From Arthrobacter sp. S39 (GTDB lineage: Bacteria > Actinomycetota > Actinomycetes > Actinomycetales > Micrococcaceae): a DNA stretch of 52,698 nt. Numbering within the stretch: position 1 is the stretch's first letter; every line of letters begins with the position of its first letter. The stretch lies in NCBI RefSeq assembly GCF_004320525.1, contig NZ_SIHX01000019.1, positions 1-52,698 on the forward strand, given 5' to 3'. Positions 24,642-33,701 of the stretch are shown one piece after another. The position numbers were made by a program, and so were the translations under genes. Below the pieces are notes generated by a model, which was not told where the DNA came from, ran no database searches, and was given only the letters and a program-made list of their open reading frames with translations.

Positions 24642-25268
24642 ATGGGGACAAAGACCGTGAACTCCGGCGAACAGATCGACAGGCAGTCGCGCATTCTCGA
24701 GGCGGCGCTCGATCTGCTGTCTCGCCACGGCATCTCAGGCGTGAGCATGCGTGCCGTGGCGCGCGAAGCCGGCGTCGCACTGGGCCTGGTGAACTACTAC
24801 TACGACGATAAAACGAGCCTCATCCGGGCGGCCCTGCACCAGGTGGACGAGCAGGACCTCCAACTGGTGGCCCCGGACCCATCGTTGACGCCGGACGAAC
24901 AGCTCCGCAAGGCCCTGCGGCGGGTTGCCGGCGCCGAGCTGCTGACCACCCGGTACCTGTCCCTGCGCCTGCACCTGTGGGCTCTCGCCCAGGCCGACGA
25001 AGGCTATGCCGAGATCAACGCTGCGGCCTTCGACCGGTACCTCGACGGCGTTGCCGCACTCGTATCCAACGCCAAACCCGAACTCTCCTGGGAGGAATGC
25101 CGGGAGCGGGCAGCGGACATCGTCGTTATACAGAACGGCATGTGGCTGACGTCGCTTCTGGGCGTGGACAACGCCTCCATCCAGCGCAGCATCGCCCGCA
25201 CGGAGGAGATCGCCTTCGCCCCGAGCCGCAGGAGTACCAGCGGGGACGCAGCACTCAGGGAACTCTAA
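24642..25268 (+). CDS. TetR-family regulator of the betaine operon (BetI-like)
   Basis: 208 residues with an N-terminal TetR helix-turn-helix (ILEAALDLLSRHGISGVSMR, then REAGVALGLVNYYYDDKTSLI, residues about 18-63) and a helical effector domain. BetI-type regulators respond to choline and repress the bet genes; this gene precedes betB with the same orientation, and a double palindrome separates them, so this role is likely. It would probably also act on its own gene only if another site exists upstream, which I do not see. The symbol betI is not assigned because the effector domain similarity cannot be checked by eye. Confidence 0.85.
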   Translation: MGTKTVNSGEQIDRQSRILEAALDLLSRHGISGVSMRAVAREAGVALGLVNYYYDDKTSLIRAALHQVDEQDLQLVAPDPSLTPDEQLRKALRRVAGAELLTTRYLSLRLHLWALAQADEGYAEINAAAFDRYLDGVAALVSNAKPELSWEECRERAADIVVIQNGMWLTSLLGVDNASIQRSIARTEEIAFAPSRRSTSGDAALREL

Positions 25269-25307
25269 AGAACACGCCGTACGGCGGTGCAGTAGCGCAC
25301 GTCACAC

Positions 25308-25346
25308 TTGAACGAGTGTTCAAAAAAGTATTGAACACTCGTTCAA
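25308..25346. promoter_or_regulatory. Double TetR operator upstream of betB
   Basis: TTGAACGAGTGTTCAA (25308-25323) and TTGAACACTCGTTCAA (25331-25346) are each TTGAAC-N4-GTTCAA palindromes and are also exact reverse complements of each other, with a 7-base spacer. The whole forms a 39-bp structure. The second TTGAAC can serve as -35 box with a weak TACTGT (25354-25359) 17 bases downstream, so bound repressor would cover the promoter. Confidence 0.8.
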
Positions 25347-25366
25347 CTTCCGTTACTGTCCTCCGT

Positions 25367-26884
25367 ATGACTTACGCCACAACGTCGCATGACGTGACAG
25401 CATCCACCCTCTTCATCAACGGCTCGTGGGAGCCGGCCGCCTCCGGCGCGGTGCGCCACATCCACAACCCCGCCGACGGCGAGCTGGCCGCCACAGTGTC
25501 AGAGGCCGGCAGGGAAGATGCCGAGCGGGCCATCGCCGCAGCCCGGGCAGCCTTCGATTCCGGAATCTGGTCGAATGTCCCGGCCCCGGAGCGCGGCACA
25601 TTCCTGCTCAAGGTCGCCGCCGAACTGCGCCAACGCCGGGAAAAATTCGCCCGCGCTGAATCACTGGACACCGGGAAGCGGATCGCCGAAAGCCGCATCG
25701 ACATGGACGACATCGCCGCCTGCTTCGAATATTTCGGACGACTGGCCGGGCAGCAGGCCGGCCGCATGGTCGACGCCGGGGACCCCGCCGTCGTGAGCAA
25801 AATCGTCTACGAGCCCGTGGGCGTCTGCGGCCTGATCACGCCGTGGAACTACCCCCTGCTCCAGGCCGCCTGGAAGATCGCACCCGCGCTGGCCGCCGGC
25901 TGCACCTTCGTCCTTAAGCCCTCCGAGCTCACCCCGTCCACCGCCATCCTGGCCATGCAGCTGCTGCAGGACCTCGGCCTGCCGGACGGCGTCGCCAACC
26001 TGGTGACCGGAGCCGGTGCAGAGGCGGGGGCACCGCTCTCCGAACACCCCGACGTCGACCTGGTCTCCTTCACCGGCGGACTGGAAACCGGCAAGCGCAT
26101 CGCCGCGGCCGCCGCCGGCACCGTGAAAAAGGTGGCGCTGGAGCTCGGCGGCAAGAACCCCAACGTCGTTTTTGCCGACGCGGACTTCGATGCCGCCGTC
26201 GACAACGCCCTGAACGGCGCGTTCGTCCACTCCGGACAGGTCTGCTCCGCCGGAGCCCGGCTGGTGGTGGAGGAATCCATCGCCGAACGCTTCGTCGACG
26301 AGTTGGTCCGCCGTGCGCAGGAAATCCGTCTGGGCGGCCCGTTCGACGAGGCCGCCGAAACAGGGCCGCTGATTTCCGCGGCCCACCGCGAGAAAGTCGA
26401 CGCCTACGTCCAGCGCGGCATCCAGGAGGGCGCGCGGCTGCGGTGCGGCGGCGCGGCGCCCGTTGGGGAAAAGTTCGACGGCGGCTTCTACTACCAGCCG
26501 ACCATCCTGGACCGCGTCCAAAGGGGAATGTCCGTGGTGGTGGATGAGGCCTTCGGCCCGGTGGTGACGGTCGAGACCTTCCGCACCGAGGACGAGGCCG
26601 TGGAAACTGCCAACGACACCATCTACGGACTTGCCGGCGCAGTCTGGACCCAGGACGCCGGCAAGGCGCAGCGCGTGGCATCCCGGCTGCGGCACGGCAC
26701 CGTCTGGATCAACGACTACCACCCCTACCTGCCCCAGGCCGAGTGGGGCGGCTTCGGCCAGTCCGGCGTCGGCCGCGAGCTTGGCCCGACCGGCCTGGCC
26801 GAATACCAGGAAGCCAAGCACATCTACCAGAACACCAGCCCGCAGGTGACCGGCTGGTTCGCTGACCACGGCAAGGAGAACTAG
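25367..26884 (+). CDS. betB: Betaine-aldehyde dehydrogenase
   Basis: Oxidises betaine aldehyde to glycine betaine with NAD(P), second step of the choline-to-betaine osmoprotectant route. The 505-residue protein is a complete aldehyde dehydrogenase: TPWNYP (Asn161), ELGGKNPNVV with Glu259, and GQVCSAGARL with catalytic Cys293. The ATG at 25367 is chosen because the family begins there and the double operator lies just before it; longer readings of the frame would run back through the TetR gene. There is no Shine-Dalgarno sequence and the possible -10 box lies 7 bases before the ATG, so a leaderless mRNA is likely. It abuts betA without any gap. Confidence 0.9.
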   Translation: MTYATTSHDVTASTLFINGSWEPAASGAVRHIHNPADGELAATVSEAGREDAERAIAAARAAFDSGIWSNVPAPERGTFLLKVAAELRQRREKFARAESLDTGKRIAESRIDMDDIAACFEYFGRLAGQQAGRMVDAGDPAVVSKIVYEPVGVCGLITPWNYPLLQAAWKIAPALAAGCTFVLKPSELTPSTAILAMQLLQDLGLPDGVANLVTGAGAEAGAPLSEHPDVDLVSFTGGLETGKRIAAAAAGTVKKVALELGGKNPNVVFADADFDAAVDNALNGAFVHSGQVCSAGARLVVEESIAERFVDELVRRAQEIRLGGPFDEAAETGPLISAAHREKVDAYVQRGIQEGARLRCGGAAPVGEKFDGGFYYQPTILDRVQRGMSVVVDEAFGPVVTVETFRTEDEAVETANDTIYGLAGAVWTQDAGKAQRVASRLRHGTVWINDYHPYLPQAEWGGFGQSGVGRELGPTGLAEYQEAKHIYQNTSPQVTGWFADHGKEN

Positions 26885-28525
26885 ATGCACGTCGACAACA
26901 TCGAGGACCTCAGCGAGCGCGGATTCGACTACATCATCGTCGGCGGCGGATCCGCGGGGGCCGCCGTCGCTGCCCGGCTGAGCGAGGATCCGGAGGTGTC
27001 CGTGGCCCTCGTGGAGGCCGGCCCGGATGACCGCGGCCTGCCAGAGATCCTGCAGCTGGACCGCTGGATGGAGCTGCTGGAATCCGGCTACGACTGGGAC
27101 TACCCGGTGGAACCGCAGGAGAACGGCAACTCCTTTATGCGCCACGCCCGCGCGAAGGTCATGGGCGGCTGCTCCAGCCACAACTCGTGCATCGCCTTCT
27201 GGGCCCCGCGCGAGGACCTGGACGAGTGGGAATCCAAGTACGGCGCCACGGGCTGGAACGCTGAAACCGCCTGGCCGCTCTACCAGCGGCTGGAAACCAA
27301 CGAGGACGCCGGCCCGGACGCACCGCACCACGGCGACTCAGGCCCCGTGCACCTGATGAACGTGCCCCCGGTGGATCCTGCCGGCGTCGCGCTCCTGGAC
27401 GCCTGCGAACAGACCGGCATCCCGCGGGCAAAGTTCAACACCGGAACCACGGTGGTCAACGGCGCCAACTTCTTCCAGATCAACCGCCGCGCGGACGGCA
27501 CCCGGTCCTCCAGCTCGGTCTCCTACATCCACCCCATCATGGAGCGCGGAAACTTCACGCTGCTGACCGGCCTCCGCGCCCGCCAGCTGGTGTTCGACGC
27601 GGACAAGCGCTGCACGGGCGTGGACGTGGTGGACTCGGCGTTCGGCCGGACCCACCGGCTCTCCGCGCACCGCGAGGCCATCCTGTCCACCGGCGCCATC
27701 GACTCACCCAAGCTGCTGATGCTCTCCGGCATCGGCCCGGCAGCGCACCTCGCCCAGCACGGGATCGAGGTCCTGGTTGACTCCCCCGGCGTGGGCGAGC
27801 ACCTGCAGGACCACCCCGAGGGCGTGGTGCAGTTCGAGGCCAGGCAGCCGATGGTCCAGACGTCAACGCAGTGGTGGGAAATCGGCATCTTCACCCCCAC
27901 CGAGGAGGGCCTGGACCGCCCGGACCTGATGATGCACTACGGCTCCGTCCCGTTCGACATGAACACCCTGCGGCACGGCTACCCCACCACGGAGAACGGC
28001 TTCAGCCTCACCCCGAACGTCACGCACGCCCGCTCCCGCGGCACCGTGCGGCTGCGCAGCCGCGACTTCCGCGACAAGCCGATGGTGGACCCGCGCTACT
28101 TCACGGACCCGGACGGCCACGACATGCGGGTCATGGTGGCCGGCATCCGCAAAGCCCGCGAAATCGCCGCCCAGCCGGCCATGGCCGAATGGACCGGGCG
28201 GGAGCTTTCGCCGGGCGTCGAAGCCCAGACGGACGAGGAACTGCGGGATTACATCCGCAAGACGCACAACACCGTGTACCACCCGGTCGGCACCGTCCGC
28301 ATGGGCGCGGCCGACGACGGGATGTCGCCGCTGGATCCCGAGCTGCGGGTCAAGGGCGTCACCGGGCTGCGCGTCGCGGACGCCTCCGTCATGCCTGAAC
28401 ACGTCACCGTAAACCCCAACATCACCGTCATGATGATCGGCGAGCGCTGCGCCGATCTCATCCGCGCGGATCACGCCGTTGCAGACGCCTTGGAAGAGAA
28501 GGAGCTCACCACATCCCTCGCCTGA
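26885..28525 (+). CDS. betA: Choline dehydrogenase-like GMC oxidoreductase
   Basis: A 546-residue FAD enzyme of the glucose-methanol-choline family: dinucleotide motif YIIVGGGSAGAAVAARLSED (residues 17-36), the GMC signature ILSTGAIDSPKLLMLSGIGP (near 266) and the C-terminal catalytic HPVGTVRMG and NPNITVMMIGERCADLI. In this operon it should oxidise choline to betaine aldehyde. The ATG follows the betB stop codon directly. Compared with E. coli BetA the order betB-betA is kept. A short GC hairpin follows the stop, before the permease gene. Confidence 0.88.
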   Translation: MHVDNIEDLSERGFDYIIVGGGSAGAAVAARLSEDPEVSVALVEAGPDDRGLPEILQLDRWMELLESGYDWDYPVEPQENGNSFMRHARAKVMGGCSSHNSCIAFWAPREDLDEWESKYGATGWNAETAWPLYQRLETNEDAGPDAPHHGDSGPVHLMNVPPVDPAGVALLDACEQTGIPRAKFNTGTTVVNGANFFQINRRADGTRSSSSVSYIHPIMERGNFTLLTGLRARQLVFDADKRCTGVDVVDSAFGRTHRLSAHREAILSTGAIDSPKLLMLSGIGPAAHLAQHGIEVLVDSPGVGEHLQDHPEGVVQFEARQPMVQTSTQWWEIGIFTPTEEGLDRPDLMMHYGSVPFDMNTLRHGYPTTENGFSLTPNVTHARSRGTVRLRSRDFRDKPMVDPRYFTDPDGHDMRVMVAGIRKAREIAAQPAMAEWTGRELSPGVEAQTDEELRDYIRKTHNTVYHPVGTVRMGAADDGMSPLDPELRVKGVTGLRVADASVMPEHVTVNPNITVMMIGERCADLIRADHAVADALEEKELTTSLA

Positions 28526-28539
28526 GCGGCAGGTCTTAA

Positions 28540-28572
28540 GGGGGCCGTATTTCCCCAACAGCGACGGCCCCC
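28540..28572 (+). terminator. GC hairpin between betA and permease
   Basis: GGGGGCCGT (28540-28548) pairs with ACGGCCCCC (28564-28572). Lying within the operon, it may attenuate read-through into the permease gene or stabilise the betBA part of the mRNA. Confidence 0.4.
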
Positions 28573-28647
28573 CACACTCGTAATTCCGCCGCACCCCAGG
28601 GCGGCCGGTCATCACTATCGTGCTTTTTTGATTGAGGAGTCCAACTG

Positions 28648-30240
28648 ATGGAACCCAGCAAGAGTATTGATTCAAGCGGCATGGACGAATTCGGCTATAC
28701 CCAGACCCTGGACCGGAGCATCGGCAAGTTTGCCAGCTTTGCCGCCGGCGTCAGCTACATCTCCATCCTCACCGGCGTTTTCCAACTGTTCTATTTTGGT
28801 TTTTCCATGGCCGGCCCGGCATATGCCTGGTCCTGGCCCATTGTCTTCGTCGGCCAGCTGATGGTGGCTCTGTGTTTCGCCGAGCTGGCCGGCCGCTACC
28901 CCGTTGCGGGATCGGTCTACAACTGGGCTAAACGGCTGGCGACCGGAACCTCGGCATGGCTGGCGGGCTGGCTGCTGCTGCTGTCCTCCATCATGGCGCT
29001 GGGGGCCGTGGCACTGGCGCTGCAGCTCACATTGCCGCAGCTCTGGTCCGGCTTCCAGTTCGTCGGTGACGGCACCGGCCCGTACGACTTCGCCATGAAC
29101 GGCGTTGTGCTGGCCACCATCATGATTACCATCTCCGCCCTCATCAACGCGTTCGGCGTAAAGCTCATGACCAGGATCAACAGCGTCGGCGTTTTCGTGG
29201 AACTGGTCGCAGCCGTCCTGCTGATCCTCGCCCTGGGCTGGCACGTGGTGCGCGGGCCTGAGGTCTTCTTCGACACCGCCGGTTACGGGGAAGGCCATGA
29301 CCTGGGCTTCTTTGGCGTCTTCCTGATCGGTGCCATGGCCTCGGGCTATGTCATGTATGGCTTTGACACGGCCAGCTCCCTCGGGGAGGAAACCAAGGAC
29401 CCCAAACGCACGGCACCCAAGGCCATCCTCCGGGCGGTCACGGCCTCGTTCCTGCTCGGTGGCCTGATCCTGCTTTTTGGCATCCTTGCCGCGCCGGACC
29501 TCACCGATCCCAAAGTGGGCTCGGCCGACGGCGGCCTGCAGTACATCGTGCTTTCCGTCCTGGGCGGACCCTTCGGCAAGGCCTTCCTCTCGTGCATCGT
29601 GGTGGCCGTGGTGGTCTGCACCCTGTCGGTCCACGCGGCCGCCATCCGGATGATGTTCGCCATGGCCCGGGACAACAACCTGCCGTTCAGCCGGCAGCTG
29701 AGCAAAGTGGATCCGGTCCGGCGAACCCCTACTGTTGCGGCCATCGTCATCGGCGTCCTGGCCATCATGCCACTGCTCATCAACGTTATGCAGCCGGCGA
29801 TCTTCACGATTCTGTCCAGCATCAGCATCGTGCTGATTTACCTGTCCTACCTCCTGGTCACAGCACCCATGCTGCGCAACCGGCTCCTGGGGAGGTGGCC
29901 GGGCGATGATTCCGACGCCGGTTTCAGCATGGGCAAGTGGGGGCTTCCGGTGAACATCCTCGCGGTCCTGTGGGGCGGCGCCATGACGGTGAACCTGATC
30001 TGGCCGCGCCCGGAGATCTACAACTCGGTGCCGCCGTTCGAGTGGTACCTGCAGTGGGGCGGGGTGCTGTTCGTTGCCGCCGTTACGGTGGGCGGGGCCC
30101 TGCTGTACCGCCTGAAGATCCGGCACCAGACGGGCGTGCTGGCCGAGCACGCCGCGGCCGTCGCGGCACATCCGTCGTCGGGCCCCGCCGCGGAGTTAGC
30201 GTCGACTGAACCCGCAGTGGAGGGCGCCAAAGTGCCTTAG
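28648..30240 (+). CDS. APC-superfamily permease of the betaine operon
   Basis: A 530-residue membrane protein with about 12 membrane segments, typical APC features (FAELAGRYPVAGSVYNWAKRLA near residue 77; DTASSLGEETKDPKRTAPKAIL near 235) and a cytoplasmic, Ala/Pro-rich C-terminal tail. The start has GAGGAG at good distance. As the last gene after betB and betA it probably brings in choline or a related quaternary amine, in place of the BCCT or ABC systems found in other bacteria; this is inferred from position. Ethanolamine or amino acids are possible alternatives. A strong terminator follows. Confidence 0.85.
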   Translation: MEPSKSIDSSGMDEFGYTQTLDRSIGKFASFAAGVSYISILTGVFQLFYFGFSMAGPAYAWSWPIVFVGQLMVALCFAELAGRYPVAGSVYNWAKRLATGTSAWLAGWLLLLSSIMALGAVALALQLTLPQLWSGFQFVGDGTGPYDFAMNGVVLATIMITISALINAFGVKLMTRINSVGVFVELVAAVLLILALGWHVVRGPEVFFDTAGYGEGHDLGFFGVFLIGAMASGYVMYGFDTASSLGEETKDPKRTAPKAILRAVTASFLLGGLILLFGILAAPDLTDPKVGSADGGLQYIVLSVLGGPFGKAFLSCIVVAVVVCTLSVHAAAIRMMFAMARDNNLPFSRQLSKVDPVRRTPTVAAIVIGVLAIMPLLINVMQPAIFTILSSISIVLIYLSYLLVTAPMLRNRLLGRWPGDDSDAGFSMGKWGLPVNILAVLWGGAMTVNLIWPRPEIYNSVPPFEWYLQWGGVLFVAAVTVGGALLYRLKIRHQTGVLAEHAAAVAAHPSSGPAAELASTEPAVEGAKVP

Positions 30241-30320
30241 AGCAGATGGAACCTGGCGGATGAGAGCCGGCAGTTCCCAGGAAGGGTCGACGCGCCCCAC
30301 GGCACCAGGTGGGTCGGTGT

Positions 30321-30355
30321 AAGTGTGCCCCTGCCGTGTTGGCAGGGGCACACTT
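30321..30355. terminator. Bidirectional terminator
   Basis: AAGTGTGCCCCTGCC and GGCAGGGGCACACTT form a perfect 15-bp stem around a GTGTT loop, exactly between the convergent permease and GH36-like genes. The A/T-rich stem base can serve both directions. Confidence 0.85.
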
Positions 30356-30361
30356 AAATGA

Positions 30362-32005
30362 TCAGGCCTTCCGGAGAGCGTCCACCGGAACGTCGAGGCT
30401 AGGGTCCGGGCTGGCACCGTGCATGGGTTCGAATGCGTCGGCTCCGTTTTCCTCCAGCCACTGATACTGGATGACTTCGTCGGCGGCCCTCCAGCGGGAG
30501 GGCGTCGCGGAGTTCAACCAGTCGAGGGGTTCGATGCCGCCAGGTGTTCCGCCATCGAGTGCCAAGCGAATGCCCGCGGCGAGGTCTTCGTCCACCGCGG
30601 AAGTTCGCGTAGCTGGATCAACGGAGACAAAGAGTGCCGTGCCGCTGCGTGCGATCAGGTCAAGGAACTGCCGGTTCAATGCCCAGTCTGTCGTGGGTGT
30701 GCTTGCGACGCAGTCGGCATCAGCAGTAAAGAAGGATCCGTGCTGGGCGAGCCGGAAGGCTAAGGTGTTGACTCCTACACGTCGTGTCCGGTTCCAATCA
30801 ATGCCCGAGGTGTCGTCACCGATGCGCTGCGCGTGGACAAGGCCGGCGGCAAGGTGGCCGACGACGTCGCATCCGAGGATCAGGGAATGGCCTGCAGCGT
30901 TTCGGACGGTCTCATAGAAGCCGACAAGCGCTTCGGCGCTTGTTCGGCTCGGGTCGTAAAGGGCTGGACCGGCCGTGGGGTTTGCGCCCATGTCCGGGCC
31001 CCACTGCCCGAGAAGGTCGTACGTGGAGAAGTCATGCTTGATCAGCTCATAGCCCCACTCGCTCAGGCGGCTGATGTCGCTCGCGACAAGATCGAGCACC
31101 TGAGGTGATGTGGGATCCAGCGCGATCGCTCCGTCACGCGGCCCTCGCGCGCCTCGTACTGCGGGGTCGCGCGTGAGGAGGGGGCGGTACCAAATGCCGG
31201 GTCGTGCCCCTTGTTCCCGGATCGCGGCGGCTGCTGCTGGCATGTCCGGAAACTCAACCTGCCTGCCTCGGGTCCACGGCCCAGGCGAGGCGGCCAGTCC
31301 GTCGGCGGTGCCCTCGGGGCTCCAGCCGTCATCGATAACACCAAAGGGCCGCACGTGGTGGTCCCCGGCAAGGTCGGAAATCATTCTCGCGTCACGGACT
31401 ACGGCGTCCAGACCAAAATCCCGGCCGTAAGCGTAGTACCAGTTGTTGGCCCCAACGAGCGGCCCGGACGGGACAAGCGGGTCCGAGCAAAGCGTGCGCA
31501 TGAGTTCGCACTGGACGGCGAATGGTCCGGACGCACCCTCAACCCACCGGACAGTGGCCGCATGGATCGCCCGGTCTCCGGGTCGCACGGCCGCGCCACC
31601 GCTGCGAACGTCCAGCGTCAAGGTCACACCCTGGGAATCAACCTGCCAGAAGGCGAAAGCGCCGCCCCGGACCTCGACCCCGTACCCCTTGGTGCCTCCG
31701 GACTGAGGGTCGTGGACAAGGGCCGTCCACGGCAGAACGCGCTCGGGCCGCACGGAGCACCATTCAAGGTCGCCATAGGTGCGCTCCCATGCATCGCCCA
31801 GGACAAGCGCAGTAGCTGAAGTCGCATGACGCCACCGCATCGCGACGCGGGCAACGGTGCCGGTAGATGCCACTTCGACACGAAGCCCCATCCCATCCGC
31901 TGTCAGGTTCACTTCGATGCCGGAGCGTGCGGCTTGAGCAAATGGCCCGCCACTGGAAGTTTGGACGCGAACGCTTGTCGGGGTGGGTACTGACAACTCT
32001 GTCAT
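30362..32005 (-). CDS. Alpha-galactosidase-like glycoside hydrolase (GH36 / clan GH-D)
   Basis: A 547-residue protein with an N-terminal beta-sandwich (1-180) and a catalytic barrel. IDDGW at 224-228, the nucleophile motif KHDFST (Asp325) and RIGDDTSG with the acid/base Asp397 or Asp398 place it in clan GH-D. There is no signal peptide, so the substrate is imported. The ATG at 32005 is used because AAGGAA precedes it and the family N-terminus follows; an earlier codon gives only unrelated residues. It is divergent from a truncated binding-protein gene and a LacI regulator, with a perfect palindrome between. Base composition of this locus is less GC-biased than neighbours, hinting at acquisition. 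Exact substrate (alpha-galactoside or other) is open. Confidence 0.8.
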   Translation of the reverse strand: MTELSVPTPTSVRVQTSSGGPFAQAARSGIEVNLTADGMGLRVEVASTGTVARVAMRWRHATSATALVLGDAWERTYGDLEWCSVRPERVLPWTALVHDPQSGGTKGYGVEVRGGAFAFWQVDSQGVTLTLDVRSGGAAVRPGDRAIHAATVRWVEGASGPFAVQCELMRTLCSDPLVPSGPLVGANNWYYAYGRDFGLDAVVRDARMISDLAGDHHVRPFGVIDDGWSPEGTADGLAASPGPWTRGRQVEFPDMPAAAAAIREQGARPGIWYRPLLTRDPAVRGARGPRDGAIALDPTSPQVLDLVASDISRLSEWGYELIKHDFSTYDLLGQWGPDMGANPTAGPALYDPSRTSAEALVGFYETVRNAAGHSLILGCDVVGHLAAGLVHAQRIGDDTSGIDWNRTRRVGVNTLAFRLAQHGSFFTADADCVASTPTTDWALNRQFLDLIARSGTALFVSVDPATRTSAVDEDLAAGIRLALDGGTPGGIEPLDWLNSATPSRWRAADEVIQYQWLEENGADAFEPMHGASPDPSLDVPVDALRKA

Positions 32006-32102
32006 GGGATTCCTTACTGTGTCTGGAGGTGGCCGGATTTCAAAAACCAAAGACCTCACCGATCAATTTGTACTGACAATAAATCAAACCTTGCATCACA
32101 AA

Positions 32103-32118
32103 TGTTACACGTGTAACA
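32103..32118. promoter_or_regulatory. LacI-type operator
   Basis: TGTTACACGTGTAACA is a perfect 16-bp palindrome with central CG in an AT-rich divergent promoter region, 98 bases from the GH36-like start and 64 from the truncated gene. The LacI-family gene at 32652 is the obvious candidate to bind it. Confidence 0.75.
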
Positions 32119-32181
32119 ATCTTCGTATCAATAGCTTGGAGCCGAAATGGCCCGGGCCCGAATACTGACAAAGGAGTCACT

Positions 32182-32541
32182 GTGAACGTCAATGTTGGCC
32201 TGGCACCTATCCCGACGGGGCCGGATGGCTCGAGGGCCTCGATCTTCAACGGCCTCGCCGACTCGATCTGGTCAGGTTCAAAAAACAAGAACGCGGCGGC
32301 CAAGTGGGTCGAGTACCTTACCTCCCCGGCATGCCAGGATGTGGTGGGGCAGCAAGGAGTGGTGTTCCCGGCGATAGCCAGTGGCACGAGGAATGCCCAG
32401 GCAACTTTTGCCGGGCGCGACATCGACGTGAAATCATTCACTCAGCACGTCGAAGACAAGAGTCCTGTACCCGATTTCGGACAACGCTGCGAAATCGCGA
32501 CCATTATGCCGCCTGCCGTCGATGCCGTGCTGGAAGGCTAA
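32182..32541 (+). pseudogene. C-terminal remnant of a sugar-binding protein
   Basis: The 119 residues match only the last quarter of a CUT1 binding protein: GLAPIPTGPDGSRASIFNGLADSIW, then KNAAAKWVEYLTSPACQDVVGQQGVVFPA, and a C-terminal helix. There is no signal peptide, no lipobox and no N-terminal lobe, so it cannot work as a transporter subunit. Yet the GTG at 32182 has a good ribosome binding site (AAGGAG, 32171-32176) 50 bases after the operator. The simplest explanation is a deletion that joined the start region of the original gene to its 3' end, together with loss of the permease genes. A short translated product is possible. Confidence 0.75.
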
Positions 32542-32651
32542 GCGGACCCGTCATCGCTCACGGCGGCCAACGCCCAAGTGAACGCGCTGTTCAAATAACG
32601 GATGGGGGGCCGAGGTATCCGGGCCCCCTCACCGCAAAGGAGAGGAACCAC

Positions 32652-33701
32652 TTGCCTGACGAATCCCCTGCCCGGAAGCAACCTACCCGCAATGACGTTG
32701 CGGAACGCGCCAAGGTCAGTACTGCCATCGTCAGCCACGTGGTAACGGGCGCCAAACGCGTTTCACCCGAGTACACCCGTCGTGTCCTGGCCGCCATCGA
32801 CGAGCTCGGATACCGCCCCAACAAGAATGCCCGGGCGCTCCGCACCGGCCGCACCGAAGTGCTCGCACTGCTCATCCCTGACGTCAGCAACCCTTACTAC
32901 GCTGAATTCGCACTTCAAATCGAGATCGCAGCCTCCGAACGCGGCCATGTGCTCATCACCGCCAACACACATGATGACCCTGAAGTGGAGCTCCGGCTGC
33001 TCAGAGAGATGGGCTCACGAAATGTCGACGGGATCATCATCGCGAGCGTTTTCCACGGCAACCAGCCGCGGCCTCCGGAATACGGAGAAATCCCGACACT
33101 CCTGATCGACGCGTTCCAGCCGGCCGACGGGCTGCCAACCATCGGCCTGAATGCTACTGAAAGCGCAAAGACCATAGTCCAACACCTCGCCGAGGTGCAC
33201 CGCTGCGTCTCGATCGCACTGGCAATGGGGCCCAGCTCAGGACCCACAGACCCGGCAGACCCACGAAAAATCGGCTGGGCCGAGGCGCTTACCGCAGCCG
33301 GCCTCCCGATGGGGCAAGTCTCGGCCTTGGGCTGGACGAGAGAAGACGGCCGGCAAGCAGCGAAACGCCTTCTCACAGGCCCCTCCCGCCCGGACGCCAT
33401 CTTCGCAGCCTCCGACCAAATAGGGATTGGCCTTATCCGAGGTGTTGCCGATTTGGGACTCCGTGTCCCCGAGGACGTCAAAGTCATATCCTACGACGGC
33501 ACCTTGGAGACAGCTTTCACCGTGCCACGTCTGACCACCCTCCAGCAGCCCATCCAGGAGATGGCACGGTCGGCTATCGACACCATCATCGACTACACAC
33601 CCCAGAGAGCACTGCACACCGTCTTCCAGGGCGAACTGGTTCTCCGAGAGTCATGCGGATGCGGCGATCCGACACCAAAACCGATCCCAAAACACCCATA
33701 A
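32652..33701 (+). CDS. LacI-family transcriptional regulator
   Basis: 349 residues with LacI HTH (TRNDVAERAKVSTAIVSHVV, residues about 12-31), hinge (NKNARALRTG) and a ligand-binding domain (LALLIPDVSNPYYAEFALQIE; DAIFAASDQIGIGLIRGVADLGLRVPEDVKVISYDG). The start is taken as TTG at 32652 with AAAGGAGAGG ending 6 bases before it; longer readings run through the remnant. It lies 110 bases after the binding-protein remnant and probably controls the divergent GH36-like gene through the palindrome at 32103. The C-terminus ends in a Cys-containing tail (RESCGCGD), a common feature of the family. Confidence 0.88.
   Translation: MPDESPARKQPTRNDVAERAKVSTAIVSHVVTGAKRVSPEYTRRVLAAIDELGYRPNKNARALRTGRTEVLALLIPDVSNPYYAEFALQIEIAASERGHVLITANTHDDPEVELRLLREMGSRNVDGIIIASVFHGNQPRPPEYGEIPTLLIDAFQPADGLPTIGLNATESAKTIVQHLAEVHRCVSIALAMGPSSGPTDPADPRKIGWAEALTAAGLPMGQVSALGWTREDGRQAAKRLLTGPSRPDAIFAASDQIGIGLIRGVADLGLRVPEDVKVISYDGTLETAFTVPRLTTLQQPIQEMARSAIDTIIDYTPQRALHTVFQGELVLRESCGCGDPTPKPIPKHP

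Noticed and set aside
24977..26884. A longer betB reading frame starting inside the TetR gene
   Set aside because: The first 130 codons run through the TetR coding region and the operator in another frame; the family N-terminus starts at 25367.
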